Shown here piece after piece: positions 8,159-16,629 of a stretch of 64,000 bases of DNA. Location of the stretch: the NCBI RefSeq assembly GCF_001854325.1, contig NZ_CP017755.1, positions 124,001 to 188,000 of the forward strand, read 5' to 3'. Within the stretch, counting starts at the first letter, position 1; every line of letters begins with the position of its first letter. A program made the translations under genes and the position numbers. The notes under the pieces are model-generated. The model saw only the letters and a program-made list of their open reading frames with translations. It was not told where the DNA came from and ran no database searches. The DNA comes from Cupriavidus malaysiensis. GTDB taxonomy: Bacteria; Pseudomonadota; Gammaproteobacteria; Burkholderiales; Burkholderiaceae.

Positions 8159-9502
8159 ATGCAAGACGCTGCCAGCCACGCGCCCGCGAGTGCCGTGACG
8201 CTGCCCACCGAAGCCATCGCGGCCGCCGTGCGGGCGCTCACGCCGTACATGATCGAGACCCTGTCGCAGCTGGTGGCGGCGCCCAGTCCCTCGGGGCAGG
8301 AGCAGCCGGCGGTGGCCGTGATGGAGCGCGCCTTGCAGGACCTGGGGCTGGAGCCGGAGCGCATCTACCTGAACTCCGATTCGCTCAAGCACCTGCCGCT
8401 GTTCTCGCCGCCCTGCTGTCCCGACGGCGGCCGCTACAACCTGCTGGCGGCCTACCGCCCGCCCGTGCCGGGCGGCCGCTCGGTGCTGTTCAACGGCCAC
8501 CTCGACGTGGTCCCGACCGGTCCGGACGCGATGTGGCGCCAGTCGCCCTACGCGCCTTTCGTCGAGGACGGCTGGCTGTACGGCCGCGGTGCCGGCGACA
8601 TGAAGGCCGGCATCGTGTGCGCGCTGGCCGCCTTCAAGGCGCTGGACGCGCTGGGCGCGCGCCCGGCGGGCGCGGTCGGCTTCAATGCGGTGCTGGAGGA
8701 AGAGAACACCGGCAATGGCGCGCTGGCCACGGTGGCGGCGCTGCGCAGCGCGGTGGGCGCGGGCAAGCTGGCGTCCTTCGACACGGTGGTGATCCCCGAG
8801 CCGCTGGGCGAGTGCCTGATGAGCGCGCAGATGGGCGTGTTCTGGATGTTCGTCGAGCTGACCGGGCGCCCGGCGCACGCGGCCTACATGACGTCGGGCG
8901 TCAATCCGGTCGAGGCCGGCATCGCCGTGATGGCCGGCCTGCGCGAGCTGGAAGCCGAGTGGAACCTGCCGCAGAACCGTCCCGCCGCCTATCGCGAGCA
9001 TGCCCACCCGATCAACTTCAACCTCGGCCAGATCCATGGCGGCGAGTGGAATTCCTCGGTGCCGTGCACCTGCACGCTGGGCGTGCGCATCGGCTTCTAT
9101 CCGGACATGGACGTGAACGATGCCAAGGCGCGGGTCGAGGCCTGCATCCGCGCCACGCTGGCGCGCCTGGACAGCAACCTCGACCTTGCCATCCGCTATG
9201 AGGGCTTCCACGCGCCGGGCTGCGAGTTCGATCTCGACACGCCCAGCATGGCCGCGCTGGGCGAGGCCCACCGCAAGGTCCACGGCGAGCCGGTGCGGCG
9301 CCAGGCCACCACGGCCACCACCGATGCGCGCCACTTCAAGCTGATGCTGGAGACCCCCGTGACCTGCTACGGCCCGGAGGCACGCAACATCCACGGCATC
9401 GACGAATCCGTCTCCATCGACAGCATGGTGCGCGTGACCACCACGCTGGCGCAGTTCATCCACGACTGGTGCGGCGTCGAGCCCGCCGGCGTGGCCGGCT
9501 GA
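8159..9502 (+). CDS. M20 metallopeptidase, ArgE/DapE-like deacylase
   Basis: This zinc-dependent hydrolase of the acetylornithine deacetylase/succinyl-diaminopimelate desuccinylase family removes an acyl group from an N-acylated amino compound. Metal-site motifs are FNGHLDVVP, GRGAGDMKAG and EEENTGNG, followed by a dimerisation domain with GRPAHAAY and a final metal-binding block around TTATTDARHF. A GTG start at 8147 is possible, but GGAG at 8149-8152 sits 6 nt before the ATG at 8159, so 8159 is preferred. It is the first gene of the catabolic cluster, divergent from the MocR regulator. The true substrate is unknown. The stop codon lies in an 11-bp triplication. Confidence 0.9.
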   Translation: MQDAASHAPASAVTLPTEAIAAAVRALTPYMIETLSQLVAAPSPSGQEQPAVAVMERALQDLGLEPERIYLNSDSLKHLPLFSPPCCPDGGRYNLLAAYRPPVPGGRSVLFNGHLDVVPTGPDAMWRQSPYAPFVEDGWLYGRGAGDMKAGIVCALAAFKALDALGARPAGAVGFNAVLEEENTGNGALATVAALRSAVGAGKLASFDTVVIPEPLGECLMSAQMGVFWMFVELTGRPAHAAYMTSGVNPVEAGIAVMAGLRELEAEWNLPQNRPAAYREHAHPINFNLGQIHGGEWNSSVPCTCTLGVRIGFYPDMDVNDAKARVEACIRATLARLDSNLDLAIRYEGFHAPGCEFDLDTPSMAALGEAHRKVHGEPVRRQATTATTDARHFKLMLETPVTCYGPEARNIHGIDESVSIDSMVRVTTTLAQFIHDWCGVEPAGVAG

Positions 9503-9532
9503 GGCGCCCCTGAGGCGCTCCTGAGGCGCCCG
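9500..9532. repeat. Three 11-bp tandem units across the M20 stop codon
   Basis: TGAGGCGCCCC, TGAGGCGCTCC and TGAGGCGCCCG follow one another. The first TGA is the gene's stop codon. Because 11 is not a multiple of 3, the three TGA triplets (9500, 9511, 9522) fall in all three forward frames. Confidence 0.9.
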
Positions 9533-9643
9533 ATGGCGAGCCTTGCCGTCACGCGGGGCCGGGCGGGCATGTCCCGCCGCGGCTTTACCCGGATTCCGAC
9601 GACTCCGACGACTTCCACGCACCCACTCAGAGGGAACTGAACG

Positions 9644-11260
9644 ATGACATTCCATTCACCACTGCTGAAGCAGCGGCTGGGCGCGCGCCTGGCCTCGATG
9701 GCGCTGGCGCTGGCCGGCATCGGTTTCGCCGCGCTGGCGCTGCCGGCCGGCAACGCCGCCGCCCAGACCGTCGGCGGCACGTTGTCCGGCATCGTGCAAC
9801 CCGAGCCGCCCACGCTGATCAGCGCGATGAACTCGCAGGCGCCGACGCAGTACGTGGCCGGCAAGATCTACCAGAGCCTGCTGACCTACGGCCCCGACCT
9901 GAAGCCGCGCCCCGAGCTGGCCAGGTCCTGGAAGATCTCGCCCGATGGCCTGACCTACACCTTCGAGCTGCAGAGCGGCGTGAAGTGGCACGACGGCAAG
10001 CCCTTCACCTCGGCCGACGTGGTGTTCTCGGTCGACAAGATGCTGCGCGAGGTGCAGCTGCGCGCGCGCGCCATCATCAACAAGTACATGGAGTCGATCC
10101 GCGCGGTCAACGACACCACCGTCGAGATCAAGCTCAAGGAGCCGTTCCCGCCCTTCATCTCGATGTTCGAGGCCGGCACCATGCCGATCATGCCCAAGCA
10201 CCTCTACGAGGGCACCGACTACCGCAACAACCCGGCCAACCAGAAGCCGGTCGGCACCGGTCCCTTCATGTTCAAGGAGTGGAAGAAGGGCGCCTATATC
10301 AAGCTGGTGAAGAACCCCAACTACTGGAAGAAGGGCAAGCCCTACCTCGACGAGCTGGTGTTCTACGTGATCCCGGACTCCGCCTCGCGCGCGGTCGCCT
10401 TCGAGAAGGGCGACGTGCAGGTGCTGCGCGGCGGCGACGTCGACAACGTCGACGTCAAGCGGCTGCGCGCCCTGCCCAACGTGGACTACACCACCAAGGG
10501 CTGGGAGATGTTCGCGCCGATGTCCAACCTGCTGATGAACACGCGCAAGCCGCCCTTCAACAACGTCAAGGTGCGCCAGGCGGTGATGCATGCGCTCAAC
10601 CGCAAGCTGATCGTCGACAACATCTTCTTCGGCATGGGCAAGCCGGCGGTGAGCCCGTTCTCGTCGACCACGCTGTTCTTCGACAAGAACATGCCGGCCT
10701 ACGACTTCAACCTGAAGAAGGCGCGCGAGCTGATCAAGGAGTCGGGCGTCAACGTGGGCCAGTACCCGGTCAAGATCCTGTCGTCGTCCTACGGCGCCAA
10801 CTGGGACCGTCTCGATGAGTACATGAAGCAGATGCTCGAGCAGCTCGGCTTCAAGGTCAGCATCGAATCGGCCGACGCCGGCACCTGGTCCAGCCGCGTC
10901 AGCAACTGGGACTTCGACCTGACCGCCACCTACACCTACCAGTACGGCGATCCGGCGCTGGGCGTGGAGCGCCTCTATGTGACGCGCAATATCGTCAAGG
11001 GCACGCCGTTCGCCAACGTGCAGGGCTACAGCAACCCGCAGGCCGATGAACTGTGGGCCAAGGCCGGCGCCACCATGGACCCGGCCGAGCGGCAGAAGAT
11101 GTACAGCCAGGTGCAGCAGATCCTGACCACCGACGTCGCCGCCGGCAACCTGTTCGAGATCGAGTTCCCCACGCTCTACCGCAAGAACGTGAAGAACCTG
11201 GTGACGACCGCGATCGGCCTGAACGAGTCCTTCGACAACGTCTCGATCGAAAAGAACTGA
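9644..11260 (+). CDS. ABC transporter substrate-binding protein, family 5 (peptide type)
   Basis: This periplasmic solute receptor belongs to the DppA/OppA class. A signal peptide with a basic N-terminus and a hydrophobic core ends near AAAQT, about residue 41. The family-5 signature region is present (KPRPELARSWKISPDGLTYT, then VKWHDGKPFTSADVVFS), as are GTGPFMFKEW and the hinge-proximal VRQAVMHALNRKLI. GAGGGAACTG precedes the ATG. It starts a four-gene transport block with both permeases and a fused ATPase. Given the neighbouring amidohydrolases and aminotransferase, the ligand may be a short peptide, an acylated amine or an opine-like compound rather than a true dipeptide. That ligand is inference. 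Confidence 0.93.
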   Translation: MTFHSPLLKQRLGARLASMALALAGIGFAALALPAGNAAAQTVGGTLSGIVQPEPPTLISAMNSQAPTQYVAGKIYQSLLTYGPDLKPRPELARSWKISPDGLTYTFELQSGVKWHDGKPFTSADVVFSVDKMLREVQLRARAIINKYMESIRAVNDTTVEIKLKEPFPPFISMFEAGTMPIMPKHLYEGTDYRNNPANQKPVGTGPFMFKEWKKGAYIKLVKNPNYWKKGKPYLDELVFYVIPDSASRAVAFEKGDVQVLRGGDVDNVDVKRLRALPNVDYTTKGWEMFAPMSNLLMNTRKPPFNNVKVRQAVMHALNRKLIVDNIFFGMGKPAVSPFSSTTLFFDKNMPAYDFNLKKARELIKESGVNVGQYPVKILSSSYGANWDRLDEYMKQMLEQLGFKVSIESADAGTWSSRVSNWDFDLTATYTYQYGDPALGVERLYVTRNIVKGTPFANVQGYSNPQADELWAKAGATMDPAERQKMYSQVQQILTTDVAAGNLFEIEFPTLYRKNVKNLVTTAIGLNESFDNVSIEKN

Positions 11261-11307
11261 GCGCGGGACGCGCGCGCGGTCACCGCTGCGCGCCTGACCC
11301 GCCTCCT

Positions 11308-11336
11308 CGCCGGGCCGGCTGCGGCCGCGCCCGGCG
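11308..11336 (+). other. GC-rich intercistronic hairpin after the binding-protein gene
   Basis: CGCCGGGC and GCCCGGCG form a perfect 8-bp stem, with further pairing possible in the GC-rich loop and no following T run. It lies between the binding-protein and permease genes. Such stems often slow 3' decay and give the receptor more protein than the permeases. That role is inferred. Confidence 0.5.
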
Positions 11337-11418
11337 CGAACGGCAGGTGTCCGCCGTCGCCCCGCCTCGTGCCGGGGCACGGCGGGCACGGGCCAGACCT
11401 TGCCGCGTGGAGTGAGCC

Positions 11419-12423
11419 GTGAACTTCCTCTCCTTCCTTTCCGCCCGCCTTGCCAAGGCCATCGTGGTCGTGCTCGGCGTGGTGATCATCAATTTCTTCC
11501 TGATCCGCATGGCGCCGGGCGATCCCGCCACCGTGCTGGCCGGTGAAGCGGGCGCGGGCGACGCCGCCTTCGTCGGGCAGCTGCGCGAGCAGTTCGGCCT
11601 GGACAAGCCGGTGCTGACCCAGCTCGGCATCTACCTGAAGGGCGTGGCCACGCTCGACCTCGGCTACTCCTACCGCAACCACCTGCCGGTGCTCGACCTG
11701 ATCCTGGACCGGCTGCCCGCCACCTTCCTGCTGATGAGCGGGGCCTTCCTCTTCTCCATCGTGATGGGCGTGATGCTGGGCGTGGTGGCGGCGCGCACCC
11801 GCTACGAGAACCGAAGGCGCTGGGTCGACAGCGCGGTCATGTCCGGCGCGCTGCTGCTGTACGCGACGCCACTGTTCTGGCTGTCGCTGATGGCCATCAT
11901 CCTGTTCTCGGTGGTGCTGGGCTGGTTGCCGGCCTTCGGCATGGAAAGCGTGGGCGCGGGCTACACCGGGCTGGCGCGCGCCAGGGACGTGGCCCTGCAC
12001 ATGGTGCTGCCGACCATCTCGCTGGGCTGCTTCTTCATGGCCGTGTACGTGCGCCTGACGCGCGCCTCGATGCTGGAGGTGATGGGCATGGACTTCGTCA
12101 AGACCGCGCGCGCCAAGGGCGTGCCGGCCGGCCGCGTGGTGCGCGTGCACGTGCTGCGCAACGCGCTGCTGCCGGTGGTGACCTTCGCCGGCATCCAGCT
12201 CGGCCAGATGGCCGGCGGCGCGGTGCTGACCGAGACCGTGTTCTCCTGGCCCGGCATCGGCCGGCTGATGTTCGATGCCCTGCTGCAGCGCGACTACCAG
12301 CTGCTGCTCGGCATCTTCTTCGTCACCTCGGCGCTGGTGGTGTTCTTCAACCTGCTGACCGACATCCTCTATCGATTCATCGACCCGCGCATCGCCGTGG
12401 GTGCCAAGGGAGCCGCGGCATGA
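11419..12423 (+). CDS. ABC transporter permease, DppB type
   Basis: This is the first inner-membrane permease of the peptide-type transporter. It has about six transmembrane segments, the N-terminal FFLIRMAPGDPA characteristic of DppB/OppB proteins, and the cytoplasmic EAA loop around DFVKTARAKGVP that contacts the ATPase. It uses a GTG start with GGAG 6 nt upstream. The stop overlaps the start of the next permease by 4 bp (ATGA), implying translational coupling. At 334 aa it has the normal length. Confidence 0.94.
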   Translation: MNFLSFLSARLAKAIVVVLGVVIINFFLIRMAPGDPATVLAGEAGAGDAAFVGQLREQFGLDKPVLTQLGIYLKGVATLDLGYSYRNHLPVLDLILDRLPATFLLMSGAFLFSIVMGVMLGVVAARTRYENRRRWVDSAVMSGALLLYATPLFWLSLMAIILFSVVLGWLPAFGMESVGAGYTGLARARDVALHMVLPTISLGCFFMAVYVRLTRASMLEVMGMDFVKTARAKGVPAGRVVRVHVLRNALLPVVTFAGIQLGQMAGGAVLTETVFSWPGIGRLMFDALLQRDYQLLLGIFFVTSALVVFFNLLTDILYRFIDPRIAVGAKGAAA

Positions 12424-13259
12424 AATCCTTCCTGCTTCGCTACAGCCGCAACTACGGCGCGGTGGCGGGCCTGCTCGTGCTGCTGGCGGTGATCGCGCTG
12501 GCCGTGCTGGCGCCGCTGGTCTACGAGGACTCGCCCTGGCTGATGGTGGCCGAGCCGCTGACGCGGCCCTTCACCGATGGGGCCTATCCGTTCGGCACCG
12601 ACATGCTGGGCCGCGACATCACCGCCGGGCTGGTCTACGGCGCGCGCGTCTCGCTGCTGGTGGGCGTGATCTCCACCGGCGTGGCGCTGGTGTTCGGCAT
12701 CCTGATCGGCTCGGTGGCGGGCTACTGCGGCGGCCGCGTCGACGATGTGCTGATGCGCTTCACGGAGTTCTTCCAGACCATCCCGCAGCTCGCCATGGCG
12801 GTGGTGATCGTGGCCATCTTCAACCCGACCATCTATTCCATCGTCGGCGCCATCTCGGTGGTGTCGTGGCCGCCGGTGGCGCGCCTGGTGCGCGGCGAAT
12901 TCCTCACGCTGAAGCAGCGCGAGTTCGTGCAGGCCGCGGTGGTGATCGGGCAGAAGCCGCTGCGCATCATCTTCACGCAGATCCTGCCCAATGCCATGTC
13001 GCCCATCATCGTCTCGGCTTCCTTCATGGTGGCCACCGCCATCCTGACCGAGTCGGCGCTGGCCTTCCTGGGCCTGGGCGACCGCAACATGATGAGCTGG
13101 GGCTTCATGATCGGCGCGGCGCGCACCATGATCCGCGAGGCCTGGTGGATGAGCGTGTGGCCCGGCGTGGCCATCCTGCTGACGGTGCTGTCGATCAACC
13201 TGATCGGCGAGGGCCTGAACGACGCCATGAACCCCCAGCTGCGCCGCCGCGGCGAGTAG
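12420..13259 (+). CDS. ABC transporter permease, DppC type
   Basis: This is the second permease of the heterodimer. It has a short N-terminal cytoplasmic part, a first membrane segment, a periplasmic part with FGTDMLGRDI typical of DppC/OppC, and an EAA loop around KQREFVQAAVVIGQ. At 279 aa it matches the family. The start codon overlaps the previous stop, and the ATPase gene follows after 12 bp. Confidence 0.94.
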   Translation: MKSFLLRYSRNYGAVAGLLVLLAVIALAVLAPLVYEDSPWLMVAEPLTRPFTDGAYPFGTDMLGRDITAGLVYGARVSLLVGVISTGVALVFGILIGSVAGYCGGRVDDVLMRFTEFFQTIPQLAMAVVIVAIFNPTIYSIVGAISVVSWPPVARLVRGEFLTLKQREFVQAAVVIGQKPLRIIFTQILPNAMSPIIVSASFMVATAILTESALAFLGLGDRNMMSWGFMIGAARTMIREAWWMSVWPGVAILLTVLSINLIGEGLNDAMNPQLRRRGE

Positions 13260-13271
13260 GAGACCCACGCC

Positions 13272-14951
13272 ATGCATCTGATGCAAGCCAATCCAGGCGC
13301 CAACCCGGCCACGCGCGACGGCGCGGCGCCGCTGCTGTCGATCCGCGACCTGTCCATCGCCCTGCCCGCGGGCGGCGACCGGCCCTACGCGGTGCGCGAC
13401 GTGTCCTACGACCTGCACGCGGGCGAGATCCTCTGCATCGTCGGCGAGTCGGGCTCCGGCAAGTCGATGAGCGCCAACGCCATCATGGGACTGCTGCCGT
13501 CCTACCTGAAGCCGGAGCGCGGCCGCATCCTGTTCGAGGGGCGCGACCTGCTGGCGCAGGACGAGGCCACGCTGCTGGGCATGCGCGGCAAGGACATGGC
13601 CATGGTGTTCCAGGAGCCGCTGTCGGCGCTCAATCCGGTGATGACCATCGGCGAGCAGATCGCCGAGGTGATGCGCGTGCACCATGCCTATCCGGGCGAA
13701 GCCTGCCAGCGCCGCGTGCTGGAACTGCTGGAGTTCGTCGGCCTGCCCGATCCGGCCGCGCTGGTGCACAGCTACCCCTTCCGCCTGTCGGGCGGCCAGC
13801 GCCAGCGCGTGGTGATCGCCATGGCGCTGGCGCTGGAGCCCAAGCTGCTGATCGCCGACGAACCCACCACCGCGCTCGATGTCACCACGCAGGCGCAGAT
13901 CCTGGCGCTGATCCAGCGCATCCAGGCCGAGAAGGGCATGGGCGTGATGTTCGTCACCCACGACTTCGGCGTGGTGGCCGAGATCGCCGACCGCGTCGCG
14001 GTGATGGAGAAGGGCGTGCTGGTCGAGGCCGGGCCTGCGGCCCAGGTGCTGAACCATCCGCAGCACCCCTATACGCGGCGCCTGATCGCGGCGGTGCCGC
14101 ACGGCCGCGCCGGCGACGGTGCCGAGGCGCGGCGCAAGGAGGAGGTGGTGCTCGACGTGCGCGGCCTGCGCAAGACCTATGTCTCCGGCGGCGGGCTGTT
14201 CGCGCGCAAGCGCGTGGTGCACGCGGTCGATGGCGTCAGCTTCTCGGTGCGGCGCGGCGAGACGCTCGGCATCGTCGGCGAGTCCGGTTCGGGCAAGTCG
14301 ACCATCGGCAAATGCCTGCTGCGCCTGACCGATATCGACGGCGGCGAGCTGCATTTCGACGGGCAGGATATCGCCCGCCTGTCCGAGCGCCAGTTCCGCC
14401 CGCTGCGGCGCGACGTGCAGATGATCTTCCAGGATCCTTTCGCCTCGCTCAACCCGCGCCATACGGTGGGCCGCATCATCAGCGACGGCCCGGTCGCCAA
14501 CGGCGTGCCGCCGGCGCAGGCCGAGGCGCGCACGCGCGAGCTGCTGGAGCTGGTCGGCCTGGAGGCGAGCGCCTTCGACCGCTACCCCAACCAGTTCTCG
14601 GGCGGGCAGCGCCAGCGCATCGGCATCGCGCGGGCGCTGGCGCTGGAGCCCAAGCTGCTGGTGGCCGACGAATCGGTCTCGGCGCTCGACGTCTCGGTGC
14701 AGGCGCAGGTGCTGGCCCTGCTCGATACGCTGCAGCGCAAACTGGACATCGCCCTGATCTTCATCACCCATGACCTGCGCGTGGCGGCGCAGATCTGCCA
14801 CCAGGTCATCGTGATGCACAAGGGCAAGGTGGTCGAGTCCGGCCCGCCGGACCAGATCTTCGATGCCCCGCAGCACCCGTACACGCAACGCCTGATCGGC
14901 GCCATTCCCGGCAAGGAGTGGGACCCGTCGGCGATCCGCGCCGCCGCCTAG
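13272..14951 (+). CDS. Fused dual ATP-binding protein (DppD-DppF type)
   Basis: One polypeptide carries both nucleotide-binding domains of the peptide-type transporter. The first domain has Walker A GESGSGKS, signature LSGGQRQR and Walker [10 protein letters not shown]. The second repeats these as [16 protein letters not shown] and [12 protein letters not shown]. The C-terminal oligopeptide-type extension [13 protein letters not shown] is present after the second domain, and an equivalent follows the first. At 559 aa it is twice the length of a single ATPase. In the second domain the residue after Walker B Glu is Ser rather than Pro, which is common in DppF-like proteins. TAGGAGA lies 9 nt before the start. 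Confidence 0.94.
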   Translation: MHLMQANPGANPATRDGAAPLLSIRDLSIALPAGGDRPYAVRDVSYDLHAGEILCIVGESGSGKSMSANAIMGLLPSYLKPERGRILFEGRDLLAQDEATLLGMRGKDMAMVFQEPLSALNPVMTIGEQIAEVMRVHHAYPGEACQRRVLELLEFVGLPDPAALVHSYPFRLSGGQRQRVVIAMALALEPKLLIADEPTTALDVTTQAQILALIQRIQAEKGMGVMFVTHDFGVVAEIADRVAVMEKGVLVEAGPAAQVLNHPQHPYTRRLIAAVPHGRAGDGAEARRKEEVVLDVRGLRKTYVSGGGLFARKRVVHAVDGVSFSVRRGETLGIVGESGSGKSTIGKCLLRLTDIDGGELHFDGQDIARLSERQFRPLRRDVQMIFQDPFASLNPRHTVGRIISDGPVANGVPPAQAEARTRELLELVGLEASAFDRYPNQFSGGQRQRIGIARALALEPKLLVADESVSALDVSVQAQVLALLDTLQRKLDIALIFITHDLRVAAQICHQVIVMHKGKVVESGPPDQIFDAPQHPYTQRLIGAIPGKEWDPSAIRAAA

Positions 14952-15030
14952 GCGACGGCATGCCCCCACCGCCAATCCACCATTCCGCCAATCCAGCCGA
15001 ACTCGACCCCGACCCTTTGGAGCCTCACAG

Positions 15031-16293
15031 ATGAAGAATGCCGAACTGGTCCGCCGCAAGGACGCCGCCACCCCGCGCGGCGTCGGCGTGATGTGCAATT
15101 TCTACGCCGAACGGGCCGACAATGCCGAGATCTGGGACGTCGAAGGCAAGCGCTACATCGACTTCGCCGCCGGTATCGCCGTGCTGAACACGGGCCACCG
15201 CCACCCGCGCCTGGTGCAGGCCATCGAGCGCCAGCTCGCGCGCTTCACCCATACCGCCTACCAGATCGTGCCCTACGCCAGCTACGTGGAGCTGGCCGAG
15301 AAGATCAATGCGCGTGCGCCCGGCCGCTTCGCCAAGAAGACGGCCTTCTTCACCACTGGCGCGGAGGCCGTGGAGAACGCCATCAAGATCGCCCGCGCGG
15401 CCACCGGCCGGCCCGGCGTGATCGCCTTTTCGGGCGGCTTCCACGGCCGCACCATGATGGGCATGGCGCTGACCGGCAAGGTGGTGCCCTACAAGGTGGG
15501 CTTCGGCCCCTTCCCGGGCGAGGTCTATCACGCGCCCTATCCCTGCGAACTGCATGGCGTCACGGTGGAGGACTCGCTCAAGAGCCTGCAGCACCTGTTC
15601 AAGGCCGACGTCGATCCGCGCCGCGTGGCGGCCATCATCTTCGAGCCGGTGCAGGGCGAGGGCGGCTTCAACGTGGCCCCGCCCGCCTTCGTCGAAGCGC
15701 TGCGCGCCCTCTGCGACGAGCACGGCATCCTGCTGGTCGCCGACGAGGTGCAGACCGGTTTCGGCCGCACCGGCAAGCTGTTCGCCATGGAGCACTACGG
15801 CGTGGTGCCGGACCTCACCACCATGGCCAAGAGCCTGGCCGGCGGCATGCCGCTGTCGGCCGTGTGCGGCCGCGCCGAGGTGATGGACGCGCCGGCGCCC
15901 GGCGGCCTGGGCGGCACTTATGCGGGCAACCCGCTGGCGGTGGCCTCGGCGCTGGCCGTGCTGGACGTGCTGGAAGCCGAACAGCTGCCGGCACGCGGCG
16001 CGCTGCTGGGCGAGCGGCTGGTGGCGCGGCTGCAGGCCCTGCAGCCGCGCGTGCCGCAGATCGCCGAAGTGCGCGGCCTCGGCGCCATGGTGGCGGTCGA
16101 GTTCCGCCAGGCCGACGGCAGCCCGGACGCGGCCTTCACGCGCGAGGTGCAGAACCGCGCGCTGGAGCGCGGCCTGCTGCTGCTGTCGTGCGGCGTGTAC
16201 GGCAATGTGATCCGCTTCCTGTTCCCGCTCACCATTCCCGACGGAGTGATGGAGGAAGGACTGGATATCCTGGCCGACGTGCTGACGCGCTGA
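15031..16293 (+). CDS. gabT: 4-aminobutyrate-type aminotransferase
   Basis: This is a class III PLP aminotransferase that moves an omega-amino group from GABA or a related amine to 2-oxoglutarate, leaving a semialdehyde. It follows the E. coli GabT sequence pattern from end to end: IPRGVG-like N-terminus, WDVEGKRYIDFAAGIAVLNT, TTGAEAVENA, IAFSGGFHGRTMMG, IFEPVQGEGG, LVADEVQTGFGRTG and the PLP-lysine block TTMAKSLAGGMPLS. TTTGGAG precedes the ATG. No succinate-semialdehyde dehydrogenase gene lies beside it, which is unusual for a plain GABA pathway. A related omega-amino substrate is therefore possible. Confidence 0.9.
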   Translation: MKNAELVRRKDAATPRGVGVMCNFYAERADNAEIWDVEGKRYIDFAAGIAVLNTGHRHPRLVQAIERQLARFTHTAYQIVPYASYVELAEKINARAPGRFAKKTAFFTTGAEAVENAIKIARAATGRPGVIAFSGGFHGRTMMGMALTGKVVPYKVGFGPFPGEVYHAPYPCELHGVTVEDSLKSLQHLFKADVDPRRVAAIIFEPVQGEGGFNVAPPAFVEALRALCDEHGILLVADEVQTGFGRTGKLFAMEHYGVVPDLTTMAKSLAGGMPLSAVCGRAEVMDAPAPGGLGGTYAGNPLAVASALAVLDVLEAEQLPARGALLGERLVARLQALQPRVPQIAEVRGLGAMVAVEFRQADGSPDAAFTREVQNRALERGLLLLSCGVYGNVIRFLFPLTIPDGVMEEGLDILADVLTR

Positions 16294-16317
16294 CGCCAAC
16301 CGCACCGGAGCAAGCAG

Positions 16318-16629
16318 ATGACGAGAGCCCAGGCAGTGCCGACCGTGCAGGTCGACAACGAACGCGTGACGGTGACCGAATGGCGCTTTGCGCCGGGGGC
16401 CGAGACCGGCCATCACCGCCACGGCTACGACTATGTGGTGGTGCCGATGACGAGCGGCCCGCTGCGCCTGCAGACACCGGCCGGCGAAGTCACCAGCCAG
16501 CTGGTGGCGGGGCAGGCCTATTACCGTCCGGCAGGGGTCGAGCACAACGTGATCAATGCGCACGAGGGCGAGTGCGTCTTCGTCGAGATCGAGATCAAGC
16601 GCCCGCCCGCCGATGGGGCGGCATCATGA
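16318..16629 (+). CDS. Small single-domain cupin protein
   Basis: This 103-aa protein is almost entirely one cupin barrel. The first motif is visible as GAETGHHRHGYDYVVVP, with two adjacent His and a third His that can bind a metal. The second motif is degenerate, GQAYYRPAGVEHNVIN, keeping its His. GGAG lies upstream, and the stop overlaps the start of the ThDP enzyme by 4 bp (ATGA), so the two are translationally coupled. It may be a small isomerase, dioxygenase or binding protein of the pathway. The sequence does not decide between these. Confidence 0.8.
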   Translation: MTRAQAVPTVQVDNERVTVTEWRFAPGAETGHHRHGYDYVVVPMTSGPLRLQTPAGEVTSQLVAGQAYYRPAGVEHNVINAHEGECVFVEIEIKRPPADGAAS

